Positions 1-9,825 of a DNA stretch of 64,000 bases are shown piece after piece; position 1 is the stretch's first letter; each line of letters begins with the position of its first letter. The notes beneath the pieces were generated by a model, which was given only the letters and a program-made list of their open reading frames with translations, did no database searches and was not told the origin of the DNA. The DNA is from Arachis hypogaea (taxonomy: Eukaryota > Streptophyta > Magnoliopsida > Fabales > Fabaceae): positions 103,395,363 to 103,459,362 of the forward strand of contig NC_092046.1 of the NCBI RefSeq assembly GCF_003086295.3, written 5' to 3'. The translations under genes and the position numbers were made by a program.

Positions 1-73
1 TTGGAAGATTCCCATATAGCAGAAGATTGAGCTAGTGGAGCATCCAACTTATGGACGTTAAAGCAAAGTGCTA

Positions 74-91
74 GGTGGGAGACAACCCACC
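74..91 (+). other. End-of-ORF1 hairpin, copy in B
   Basis: A perfect 6-bp stem GGTGGG/CCCACC encloses the loop AGACAA. The hairpin and its flanks (GTGCTA before, ATGGTATGATCG after) recur at 7139-7156 on the minus strand in A and at 43140-43157 in N, where it lies about 50 nt past the ORF1 stop. Conservation of a non-coding block suggests an RNA role, but the function is unknown. Confidence 0.6.
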
Positions 92-221
92 ATGGTATGA
101 TCGTTCTTTTCTTTATTTTTAGTTTTTTCTATTCAATAACTCTTCTCTTTCTTAGTACTTTCGTGCATCTGCATTTACATGTTTTTATTTTCAAAAAACA
201 AAAAAAAAAATTTCGCTACGC

Positions 222-534
222 GACGCAATCGCATTAGCGACGCGTCCGCGTCGTAAGGAGAGTAAAGAAAAATAAAGATGAACAGAAAGTCATGCTGGAG
301 CGTGGCTGGAGGCGTGCCAATGGCACAAATCAACCCATGCGACCGCGTTGCTGACGCGTTCGCGTCGCATGGGAATCATGGCCTCCCACGCGACTGCGTG
401 CCCCACGCGGCCGCGTGCCCTGAGTTTTCGACGTAAAAGGGTGCACAATGAAATATTGTGCGAGAGTGATGCTGGATTGGTGCTGGAAGCACAATCCTTA
501 TCACGCGACCGCGTCGCCGACGCGGCCGCGTTAT
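222..534. repeat. CG-rich palindrome array in interior of B
   Basis: Spaced copies of 12-bp palindromes of the form ACGCG-NN-CGCGT occur here, several with CpG-to-TpG/CpA changes. The array continues at 10138-10345 after removal of element A, so A inserted inside it. Confidence 0.75.
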
Positions 535-1992
535 TGACGTCGGGTTTTCTACCAGTAAAGAAATTCATAGAAACGGTTGCGTTATAGATATAGTTTCTAA
601 ACCGGCAAAAATCCCTTCGTACAAACGTGTTGGGTGTCACAAGTAACAAACCCCTTTAAAAATTGTTAACCGAGTATTCGAACCTCGGGTCGTCTTCTCA
701 AGGAACTGCGAGGAAGTATGTTCTTATTAATGGTTATAAGGGTTGTAATCGGGGTTTAGAAGGTGAGAAGCAAGCAATTTAAATGACGAATGAATTAAAT
801 GGCAATTAAAGATAAATAATAACTGTAAAGCAACTTTTAGCAAGGTAGAAAAATTAGAGGTCCAACATAGTTATCTCTCTCAACAATAATGAAAGTTGAA
901 TCTAAACTCCACTTGGTCAACCTTTACCAAAGCAAAGGAAAGTCAAGGGACTAATTAAGTTGACCTTTGAATCCTAATTATTTCCTAAGAGAAGGTTGGG
1001 ATTATTTAAGTTCAGCTCAATTAGCAAGATAACGATTATCAATTATGTTGAGTTTAATAACTGTTGAGTTACTAAATTCTTAATCAGAACTAAAAGGAAA
1101 GAGAAAGTAAAATTGCTGGAATAATAATAAAAATATCCTTAGATGGAAAGCAATGATAACTTAAGTCAAAGAGAACAATCATGAACTGAAAATACCTCAA
1201 ATATCATTAATTCAAATAACTGTCTGTAACACAGAAGGATTCTTAGATCAAATTATAATAATCAATTCAAATGTTGGAATAAATAAATAGAAGTAAAAAC
1301 TAAAAGAACATTAAACCTGGATCCAGAGTTACTCTTAAAACAAGAAGAAATCCTAAATCCTAAAAGAGAGAGAGAAGATCTCCCTCTCAACTAAATCTAA
1401 ATCATTTAAAGGTGAAAATATGCGAGCTCTTTTTGAATGGAAGCATTCCCACACTTTATAACCTCTGGTCTATGCTGTCTGTACTTGGATCTGGGCCAAA
1501 AAGGGCTTCAGAATTCGCTGGGGGCGTATTCTGTAATTTCTGATGCGTGGCCTCTGTCACGCGTCCGCGTGGGTCACGCGGTTGCGTCATTTGGAGCTTT
1601 TCCTTTCCACGCGGTCGCGTCAGTCATGCGGCCGCGTCGCTGCTGATTCGTGCTTGGCACGCGATCGCGTCATCCATGCGATCGCGTGAACACCAGTTTC
1701 TTTAAAGCTCTGTTTTGCTTCCTCCTTCCATTCTAGCATGTTTCCTTTTTCGTCCTTTAAGTCGTTCAGCCTTAGAAAATCTGAAACTACTCAACACACT
1801 AATCACAGCATCGAATGAAAATAAAGGTAATTAAAATAATTAATTTTTAAAGCTTAGGAAACATGTTTTTCATTATATGACATAATAAGGAAGGGAAAGT
1901 AAAACTATGCAATTAATGTGAATAAGTAGGTGAAGAGTTGAATAAATCACTCTAATTCAGCACAAAAGAACTCATGAAATATGGGTTTATCA
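535..1992 (-). repeat. 3' LTR of element A
   Basis: This 1458-bp LTR reads TGATAAACCC on the minus strand at 1992 and ends at 535. It nearly matches 8614-10121 but lacks a block of about 50 bp inside the palindrome array. On the minus strand the PPT immediately precedes it. A TATA-like TTATAAAG lies at about 1454-1461. Confidence 0.9.
1556..1690. repeat. CG-rich palindrome array in 3' LTR of A
   Basis: About six ACGCGNNCGCGT-like palindromes lie 302-436 bp from the LTR start, upstream of the TATA-like box at about 1454. One repeat pair present in the sister LTR (9693-9757) is missing here. Confidence 0.8.
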
Positions 1993-2030
1993 ACCTCCCC
2001 ACACTTAAACACTAGCATGTCCTCATGCTA
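1993..2030 (-). promoter_or_regulatory. Polypurine tract and hairpin before 3' LTR of A
   Basis: On the minus strand, AAGTGTGGGGAGGT abuts the LTR and would prime plus-strand DNA synthesis. Just upstream, at 2013-2030, a perfect 7-bp stem TAGCATG/CATGCTA encloses the loop AGGA. Confidence 0.8.
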
Positions 2031-3721
2031 AATCCAAGGTAAATAATTAAGGTTAAAGTGATGGAATGTTATGAAATGCAACCTATGCTAAATGCATCTA
2101 CCTAATGAGTCATGCAATTCTAATTCATCCACTCATATATAAAGCTTACATGTAGCTAAGTTAATTCACATTCTCAAGGAGTTGTGTGTATATATATAGC
2201 CAACCCTTAAATAATAAAGTACTTTAGCAATTGAGATGGGAAAGAAAGCATTGTACAAACTTGCAAAACAATCGGTAAATTTTAAGCACAGATATATGTT
2301 AATGAGTTATTGAACCCTCACTGGATTTTGTGTTTACTCTCTAGTCACTCAGTGTTTATTGGGTTTATTCACTCTATTTTTCTTTTTATTCTTAGTTTCT
2401 ACAGCTTTGTTTCTCATCTAACCAATCAACAATTATAGAACATAGTCATACCAAAAAGTCATGAGGTCTTAATTAAGGTTGTAATGGGGCCATGGTAAGG
2501 GTAAGGATTTATGTATAGGGTTATGTGAGCTAATAAGTGAATCCTTAATTAGACTAAGATCTCACCTAACATACATATCTAGCAAAATAAAATTTCTTTA
2601 CCTAATTTCCCATAATTTCCCACTTATTGTTACATGCTCATGTTTTACTTTTTATTTTTATTCTATGTGCATTATTTTCATTGGGGAATTTCTTCTTTTT
2701 TTTTTGTATCCCCTCTTATTTGGATGCTGAATAAAAAAAAAATTTTTTTTAATGCACATGATAATTGAATCATTTAGATTTTCTCATGAGCATGCTTCCC
2801 AAATTTTATTTTATTCCCTTTTGCTTTTCTACCTTTTTGTTTCTATTACCCATGTTCCCAAAAGGCTTCCCACATTTTACTCTATTCATAATTTGTCTAT
2901 CTTAAGCTAACCAAGGATTCACTTGGAATTTTATTTTGTTTTTTTGCTTAAGGCTAGTAATTTGGCTAAATAGAATAAATGGGTTTTAAAAGGCTCAAGG
3001 GGGCTAACAAGGGTGATGTAAAAGGTAGGCTAATTTGGGGTAAGTGAGCTAAAATCAAATGATGGCCTCAATCATTCTCTTGGTATGTATCTTATTCTAT
3101 ATTCTATAATTGGACATATAGATTAAAGCAAAGTAAAGAACATTAGAATAAAAAGAAATGTGACACACAGAAATGAAATTATGGTTTGAATGCAACCATA
3201 CAATTTAAGCTCAAGACTCACAGGCTGTGTGTTCTCTAACTCAAGCATCATATATTATTCATATATTGTATGCAGGTTTAGTTAAAAATTCCCATTATTC
3301 TCTTGAAAAAAATTATTTAGGGTAGCTTTTAAAGTTTTAATGTTCCTCCTTGATGAAATGTTGTCAACTAACATGTAATGCTATATATACAAGGTGTGGG
3401 TTATTTTGATTCTGTTAAAGTTCCTAGTTTACTTCCTTTTTATATTTTTCTATTTAAACTATACTATCTTATGCTAAAAAGGGTAAACTATACTAATTAA
3501 TCCACTAATAAATCAGAATTGCAAACTAAACTAAATAACTAAAATGAACTAAATAGCTAAGATATGAACTAAAGATGCAAAATGCAGAAAATAGAGTAAA
3601 ATACACAAGTAGCAATGTATAAGTACTCAGAAAATAACAATAAAAGAAAAATACAGAAAAATGTCCAAAATAAAAGAAAAAGTATGTAGTGGTTCACCAA
3701 AATAAACGCCAGAGATGGCGA
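2031..3721 (-). other. Long untranslated region of A between ORF2 and 3' LTR
   Basis: This is AT-rich sequence without a coding frame, collinear in content with 12403-13774 of B. I see no domain or RNA gene in it. It separates two PPT-like modules, one after ORF2 and one at the LTR. Confidence 0.7.
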
Positions 3722-3757
3722 CCTCCCCACACTTAAAATGAAACATCGTCCTCGATG
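3722..3757 (-). promoter_or_regulatory. Second PPT-like module after ORF2 of A
   Basis: On the minus strand a 5-bp stem CATCG/CGATG with loop AGGA (3744-3757), extendable by a G-T pair, lies directly after the ORF2 stop. It is followed by AAGTGTGGGGAGGT, the same purine tract that precedes the 3' LTR. It could serve as an internal plus-strand primer or an mRNA 3' signal; neither is proven. Confidence 0.6.
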
Positions 3758-3762
3758 CTCAA

Positions 3763-5234
3763 TCAAGCCTGGTGTGAAGGAGTGTCATCACTGGTAGGGA
3801 TGGCAGCTGGGGTCTCTGTGGCGGTGGTGGGCTCGGGGTCTGGCTGTTGTGGAGGTGGGACGGACTGGAGCGGGATCTCTGGATTTACAGCCTCTATCTG
3901 GGGCATAACCTCCTGATGCGGGGCAGTCTGCTCTGTGGCTGCCTGCTGATGAGTCTCTGCCTGGGAATGAGGCTCCTCTTCGTGCTCAGCCTCCTCCTCG
4001 TGCTCATCCTCTGATGGCTCTGAAGGGGTGTCGGGATCTGAGGGGATGTCGGCGCCCTGTCTGATCATTAGCTTCAGATGGGAATAGCGTCGCCTGCTGC
4101 GGCGCTCTAATCTCTCATACCGGCGCCTGTTACGGCGCTCCATCTGATCAAGCTGGCGGAATAGACGGTGCACGAGGCGATAGACTGGCTCAAAGGCGGG
4201 TGGAGGTGCAGTGGTGGCAGCAAGGGTAGCTGGGGCAGCTGTGGATAAAGAGGGTCCAGCAGACGGAGGGGCTGTCTCATCAGTAGCAGTGACAGGTGGT
4301 GGTCTGTAGCCCAAAGAAAGGAAGTTCCTGCTATGCGGGATGATCTTCCTACAGTCCGCTGCGGGTGGTCTCTCATCGGCATCCTCCCAAGGCACATCAG
4401 CCTGACGGCCTAGCCGTGTAACCAGGTAAGGAAAGGGGAGGGTGCCTCGGACGTGGGCCCTGGCCATATAATGCCGGATAAAACGAGGCAGATAAATGTC
4501 CTTACCCTCCAGCACACACCAAAGGAGGGTGATCATGGTAGCCGGGATCTCCGTCTCGTGAGTACTCGACATCACAAAGTTACTCAAGATCTGATGCCAA
4601 AGCCGAGCCTCATCATTCAAGTACACTCTCTTGATCCCTCTAGGCATAGTGGTCTCCTGACCCATCTCGCAAGGAACAGCAGGGTCGAGAGCTATTCTTG
4701 CCTTCACAGCATCCCAGTCAAACTGCATCTGGCCCATGTCCTCCTCAGCCTGTGCAAAACCATCGGCTGATCGGACTTGGCTGGGAGCTGGAGAATGGTC
4801 TCTATGGCTTCCTCTGTGACCAGAATTTGCTTTCCCCTCAGGTTTACTGCATCAAGGGTAGTAAGGTAGTAGTTGCAACAGAATTCCCTGACCCAAGATG
4901 CATTGACCTCTGTCAGTGGTCTCTCCAAAAAGAACCAGCCCCTTTGCTTGATTTGCTCAGTAATGTACTGCTGGAGGGCTTCTGGAATCTTCAAGGTACG
5001 TTCCAGGTATAGATTTCTGGAGTTTGCAAAAGCTGGGTACTTCAGTTCACAGTACCGGTTTGCAAATTTTATAGGATCATTTGCAGGAAGCAGCGGGTTA
5101 GCTTTCTCCTGCGGTGTGCAGTTCTTCTCCCGCCATGATGAATCGTGCATTAGAGCAATGATGGACTGGGAGGAATCTCCTCTCTTGCGCTTGCCAGTGG
5201 CCTTGCCTTTACCTTTCCTCTGTGAGGCAGACAT
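3763..5234 (-). pseudogene. ORF2 of A, putative plant transposon protein, one frameshift
   Basis: The frame starts at ATG 5234, directly after a splice-acceptor-like TTTTTCAG. It reads for about 490 codons apart from one missing base near 4766. The N-terminus is basic (KGKGKATGKRKR) and nucleus-targeting in appearance. The core has conserved aromatics (WFFLERPL, SWVREF, FIRHYMARAHVRGTLPFPYL), followed by a Pro/Ala linker, an Arg-rich helical stretch (RRNRRRYERLERR) and an acidic Glu/Gln-rich tail. The core resembles the family annotated in plants as 'putative plant transposon protein' (Pfam Transposase_32, from memory), whose biochemistry is unknown to me. Relatives lie at 11132-12385, 45210-46683 and, more distantly, 27694-28681. 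It occupies the position of env in Athila elements but shows no membrane segment. Confidence 0.8.
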
Positions 5235-6060
5235 CCTGAAAAACATAAAACCAGGAAATGGATAAAACAGGAAAGCAAATAGGCAATTTAAATAAAGGAA
5301 ACTCAAAGCGCTAAGAGAGAAATAAAATAAGGAAAATGAGTAATAGAAAGTGAGTGAATGAATGTTAAATGGAAAGAAAAATCAATATGCCATAGTGAGA
5401 AAATTATAGGAAAGTGAAAATAATCAGAAAAGAGATTAAAAGGGTTAGTATGGTTAGGATTTGAAAAAGAAATTAGTAAATTAAAATTAGTGAGTTAGGA
5501 AGGTAAGTGGCATAGAAAAATTCCATATAACAAGGATTCACAGGTAAGCATGGAAGTACTCACAATTGAACAAGCAGTTTATGAACCAGAAAATCAAAAA
5601 AATAAGAAGGTCTGCCCAAGCATTCATGTAGTGGTTTGGGTAAAGCAGAGCAAAACAGAATTCAGGAATGCCAAACCAAAACGTGAATGAAAACAAAAAT
5701 AAAAAAATTTGGGCAGCATTCTGGCTAAAATTGGATTGTCCCGGAAAATAAACAGCAATTTAATCAGTTCATATGAATAAAAAAATAAGCTGCATGTACA
5801 TAGATATAAAATAAACATAAAATCTCAATGTAAACAGCAGTAACATACAAGAAAGCAGCATATGAATCATGATTATAGCAGCAACAGATTTGCACATAGG
5901 ATAAAACAGAAGTAAGAACAGTGCAAGTAAACAGACCTAGATCCACTAACCACAGCCTAAGCTACCTAACAACCTAAAAATCCACTACAACATGCAAGTC
6001 TAACTATCCTAATTATGAACATAAACGGAATAAAAAATACAGAAAAGTGACGAACAGATA
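5235..6060 (-). other. Intron-like region upstream of ORF2 in A
   Basis: Read on the minus strand this is T-rich sequence ending in TTTTTCAG right before the ORF2 ATG. It has no supported coding frame. Together with similar tracts in B and N it looks like the 3' part of an intron used to make a subgenomic ORF2 mRNA. Confidence 0.55.
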
Positions 6061-6515
6061 TGAAAAAATGGTTGCGTGTTGCGGAACCTGGTAAGCGGAA
6101 GGGGTGGAACAGGGAAGAAGGTGGCTGCGGCGGCGTCCGGCACGGTGGTGGTGCACGGCGACGCGGTGGTGGTGGCGGAGGGGGCAGTGGCGGCGAGGAT
6201 TTGGGTTGGTGATAGAGGAAGGGAGGGGGGCTTGCGGGTGGGTGGCGGAGGGGTGTGCGGCTGGGGTGCCGGCGGTGGGGAGCGGTGGTCGCGGAGGCAG
6301 TGGCGGAGAGGGGAGGGGAGAGGAGGAAGGGAGGAGAAGGGAAGGGAGGGGGTTAGGGCGCGGCGTACGGGGTGGCGGCAGCGTTGGGGTGGTGGTGTGG
6401 CGGCTGGGGTGCTGGCGGTGGGGGGGAAGGAGAAGAAGAGAGAAGGAGAAGAGGGTTGGGGGTGAAAGGGGAGGGCTGCGCGACTGATAGGGTTCGCGGG
6501 CTGTGGGGTTATGTT
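6061..6515 (-). other. C-rich tract between ORF1 and ORF2 in A
   Basis: The element's sense strand is extremely C-rich (runs of CCNCC) and its complement G-rich. Frames through it give only Pro/Arg/His low-complexity peptides, so I do not call a gene. A matching tract sits at 43738-44220 in N; B has a CT-rich tract instead. Confidence 0.65.
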
Positions 6516-6519
6516 TTCG

Positions 6520-6990
6520 AATCCACGCGGCCGCGTGGGGCACGCGATCGCATCGCTGGGACGAGAATGGGAGTGACGCGATCGCGTGGAGTGCGCGATC
6601 GCATGAGAAGGGGGAAAGAAGGTTGACGCGATCGCATGGGTCGCGCGATCGCGTCGCTGGAATTCGTGCTAAACGCATGACTCCAGCGCCGTTTCAGCGC
6701 AACTCTCTGTCTTCTTTTGGGGTGATGTGCAATCCATGCGACGCGATCGCGTCGCTCACGCGATCGCGTGGGATTGATATTGTACATGTGACGCGATCGC
6801 ATGAGGCATGCGATCGCGTGGGCCAATTTGTGTGAAACGCACAAGGGCCGCACGATTCCAGCCCAACTTTCTATTCGTTGGATCCTTACGCCGATATATA
6901 TATCACGCGGCCGCGTGGGTCACGCGGTCGCATGGGTGGTGTCTTTCGCGATATGACGCGATCGCATGGGGCATGCGGTCGCGCCATGCA
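6520..6990. repeat. CG-rich palindrome array in interior of A
   Basis: More than a dozen ACGCGATCGCGT-like palindromes, usually in pairs 15-20 bp apart, are scattered over about 470 bp. Several have lost a CpG to TpG or CpA (such as GATCGCATGG), a footprint of cytosine methylation. Confidence 0.8.
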
Positions 6991-7138
6991 ACCACTTTTT
7001 TTTTATGCATGAAAAGTGCAGAATGCAATGACTATCGTAGATGCTTATGCATGATTCTAGGTTTAATAAATTAAAAAGAAAAAGGGAAAATGAAAGCAAT
7101 TAACAAGAAATAAATTGAAAAAGAAGCGACCATACCAT

Positions 7139-7156
7139 GGTGGGTTGTCTCCCACC
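7139..7156 (-). other. End-of-ORF1 hairpin, copy in A
   Basis: The GGTGGG/CCCACC stem with loop AGACAA on the minus strand lies about 50 nt beyond the ORF1 stop. The surrounding 40 nt is almost identical to 60-100 and 43130-43170. Confidence 0.6.
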
Positions 7157-7205
7157 TAGCACTTTTAGTTAAAGTCCTTAAGTTGGACATTGGAAGAATA
7201 TCCTG

Positions 7206-8345
7206 TTATGGTGGCTTGTGTTTAAATTCGTCCAAAAATCTCCACCAGTGCTTGGAATGCCAATAGCCTCCGGGGTCCCAAACTAGGCATGTAAAGCTCC
7301 TGCGCAGCTTTAAACAGATATCCAGCCTCCCGGGATGACGAATGTCAGAACATAATCCATGATCCCAAGCTGTGTTTTTTGATCCGCCTCCATTTTTATT
7401 TGTAAGTTTCCATTCGGGCGGGTTAAAAAGTAGAATCTCACCGTGGTGACCAAACGTCCTCCGTGATCCATGCAATTGAGCATGATACCAATCCGTGTAC
7501 TTCGAGGTGAAGCGTGGAACTTTATTGAACCGGGTGCACCAGCTCTGAATACAAGCCATTTCCCTCTTACTCTTAAAGCCGCAGAGAGCTCTAAGTTGGC
7601 CATCTGTTTCAAGCAAACCATATTCAAGTGAATAAGTAAAATTATAATATAAGGATTGTACCCACTTGAAGCTTGTATTGGGTGGTAACGGCCTTGGGAT
7701 AGGTGTTTTTGGTGGTTCTGCAAGTTCCGTTTCCTTGTGCTCTTCTGTGAATTCTTCCACTTCCTTGCAAAGATCTTCAATTGTATCTGTATCCTGGTCA
7801 AAGTCTTCTATGTCTTCCTCATCACTCGAGTCATAGATTGGAGGTTGAGAAAAATCTACCTCCGCATCATCTTCATATTCACTTGCGGAAGATTCTTCGA
7901 TCTTAGAGAATTCACTTGCGGACGCAAGTTCATCACTAGGAGCACTAGACTTGTGACTATCATCATCAAGGAAATTTGCTTCTTGGATTATTCCGTCTGA
8001 TTCTTTGTAACCGACTTGCCCTGGAGATTGTACGGTATCCTCCTTAGCATAAACTGTGGCATCTTGGACGGAGTTTTCCTCAATTCTGGATTCCCAAGGA
8101 AGTTTAGCATCGCCTAGATCTTCAACCAACTCTTCTTCTTGAACAATGACAGCTTCTTCCACTTGTTCTAGTACGAATTCATTCTCTGTCTTGTCCACTG
8201 GAGTCTCTAGTATTTCTTTCATGCTACGCTCTTCATCAGGCTGTCCACATGGGGCTGTGGTTGATCCTTGTATATTTGAGCGCCTAGTGACCCATTGAAT
8301 TAGCACTTGCTCCAGTTGTTGAATGGTTGTTTGAAATTTAATCAT
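7206..8345 (-). CDS. ORF1 of A: acidic retrotransposon protein of unknown function
   Basis: The frame encodes 379 residues from ATG 8345 to the stop at 7206 without a break. It stays open upstream for roughly 40 codons, so the true start may be further up or supplied by splicing. Residues 1-30 are helix-like and Gln-rich. Residues 45-205 are strongly acidic (EVEEFTEEHKE, SDEEDIEDFDQD). The C-terminal part (from about residue 230) is rich in Trp and aromatic residues and conserved in N (QLRALCGFKSK, QSW, KVPRF, LVWDPGG, WRFLDEFKHKPP). I recognise no zinc knuckle, protease or enzyme motif. Its place directly after the PBS is that of gag, so a divergent structural role is possible, but that is inference. 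Confidence 0.7.
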   Translation of the reverse strand: MIKFQTTIQQLEQVLIQWVTRRSNIQGSTTAPCGQPDEERSMKEILETPVDKTENEFVLEQVEEAVIVQEEELVEDLGDAKLPWESRIEENSVQDATVYAKEDTVQSPGQVGYKESDGIIQEANFLDDDSHKSSAPSDELASASEFSKIEESSASEYEDDAEVDFSQPPIYDSSDEEDIEDFDQDTDTIEDLCKEVEEFTEEHKETELAEPPKTPIPRPLPPNTSFKWVQSLYYNFTYSLEYGLLETDGQLRALCGFKSKREMACIQSWCTRFNKVPRFTSKYTDWYHAQLHGSRRTFGHHGEILLFNPPEWKLTNKNGGGSKNTAWDHGLCSDIRHPGRLDICLKLRRSFTCLVWDPGGYWHSKHWWRFLDEFKHKPP

Positions 8346-8591
8346 TGTTTCTTGCAGGCGATCCTTTGCTTCGCGGTTTGCCAGACATGGACATGATACA
8401 AAGGAAAGTGGTGATGATTGGGAACGATTGGATTGGTATTAGGGTAAGGAAGGATCATATGATGGCGAATGGTGAAGAGAAGCTTGTGAGAGTTCATAGT
8501 AGCAAATAAAGATAAAAAGGGAAAACAACAATAATTAAACAAGCAAAAGAAAAATATTTACAATAACCAATAATAAGGCACACGTTAGCAG

Positions 8592-8610
8592 TTCCCCGCC
8601 AACGGCGCCA
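8592..8610 (-). promoter_or_regulatory. Primer-binding site of A (tRNA-Asp-like)
   Basis: The minus strand reads TGGCGCCGTTGGCGGGGAA, three bases after the LTR end. It complements the 3' end of plant tRNA-Asp except at one position (GGC for GCC). Athila/Calypso elements use this tRNA. Confidence 0.82.
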
Positions 8611-9532
8611 TTTTGACGTCGGGTTTTCTACCAGTAAAGAAATTCATAGAAACGGTTGCGTTGTAAATATAGTTTCTAAACCGGCAAAAATCCCTTCGTA
8701 CAAACGTGTTGGGTGTCACAAGTAACAAACCCCTTTAAAAATTGTTAACCGAGTATTCGAACCTCGGGTCGTCTTCTCAAGGAACTGCGAGGAAGTATGT
8801 TCTTATTATTGGTTATAAGGGTTGTAATCGGGGTTTAGAAGGTGAGAAGCAAGCAATTTAAATGACGAATGAATTAAATGGCAATTAAAGATAAATAATA
8901 ACTGTAAAGCAACTTTTAGCAAGGTAGAAAAATTAGAGGTCCAACATAGTTATCTCTCTCAACAATAATGAAAGTTGAATCTAAACTCCACTTGGTCAAC
9001 CTTTACCAGAGCAAAAGAAAGTCAAGGGACTAATTAAGTTGACCTTTGAATCCTAATTATTTCCTAAGAGAAGGTTGGGATTATTTAAGTTCAGCTCAAT
9101 TAGCAAGATAACGATTATCAATTATGTTGAGTTTAATAACTGTTGAGTTACTAAATTCTTAACCAGAACTAAAAGGAAAGAGAAAGTAAAATTCCTGGAA
9201 TAATAATAAAAATATCCTTAGATGGAAAGCAATGATAACTTAAGTCAAAGAGAACAATCATGAACTGAAAATACCTCAAATATCATTAATTCAAATAACT
9301 GTCTGTAACACGGAAGAATTCTTAGATCAAATTATAATAATCAATTCAAATGTTGGAATAAATAAATAGAAGTAAAAACTAAAAGAACATTAAACCTGGA
9401 TCCAGAGTTACTCTTAAAACAAGAAGAAATCCTAAATCCTAAAAGAGAGAGAGAAGATCTCCCTCTCAACTAAATCTAAATCATTGAAAGGTGAAAATAT
9501 GCGAGCTCTTTTTGAATGGAAGCATTCCCACA

Positions 9533-9541
9533 CTTTATAAC
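9533..9541 (-). promoter_or_regulatory. TATA-like box in 5' LTR of A
   Basis: GTTATAAAG on the minus strand lies about 580 bp from the LTR start and about 100 bp downstream of the palindrome array. It would drive transcription of A leftwards. Confidence 0.45.
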
Positions 9542-9634
9542 CTCTGGTCTATGCTGTCTGTACTTGGATCTGGGCCAAAAAGGGCTTCAAAATTCGCTGG
9601 GGGCGTATTCTGTAATTTCTAATGCGTGGCCTCT

Positions 9635-9825
9635 GTCACGCGTCCACGTGGGTCACGCGGTCACGTCGTTTGGAGCTTTTCCTTTCCACGCGGTCGCGTC
9701 AGTCATGCGACCGCGTCATGTGCGCTCTACTCAAGGCGCGCGGTCGCGTCAGTCATGCGGCCGCGTCGCTGCTGATTCGTGCTTGGCACGCGATCGCGTC
9801 ATCCATGCGATCGCGTGAACACCAG
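9635..9825. repeat. CG-rich palindrome array in 5' LTR of A
   Basis: About eight ACGCG-NN-CGCGT-like palindromes begin 296 bp from the LTR start. The array is one repeat pair longer than its sister at 1556-1690. Confidence 0.8.

Larger units (their letters stand above)
1..534 (+). mobile_element. Element B, left segment (internal region of Athila-like LTR element)
   Basis: This is plus-strand internal sequence of the same family as elements A and N. It holds the end-of-ORF1 hairpin module near 74-91, an AT-rich stretch and then a CG-palindrome array. At 534 it is interrupted by the left LTR of element A and resumes at about 10127. The flanks of A, GTTAT at 530-534 and GTCAT at 10122-10126, match at 4 of 5 bases, as expected for an aged 5-bp target duplication. 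The 5' LTR and most of ORF1 of B lie left of the window. Confidence 0.8.

Noticed and set aside
290..649. Open frame rich in SRDRV/GHAVA-type peptides
   Set aside because: It is a translation of the CG-palindrome array and crosses the boundary of element A. Similar frames appear at every array.
3763..5234. ORF2 as an envelope-like gene because of its position
   Set aside because: No signal peptide or transmembrane segment; the sequence is basic, Pro-rich and acidic, so env is not supported.
6013..6678. Long Pro/His/Arg-rich frame on the minus strand, with plus-strand Gly/Arg-rich frames
   Set aside because: Low-complexity translation of the C-rich tract. The homologous tract in N does not keep the same peptide.
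6520..6990. Regularly spaced palindromic repeats resembling a CRISPR array
   Set aside because: Units are short, variable and irregularly spaced, spacers are not unique protospacer-like segments, and the context is a plant retrotransposon.
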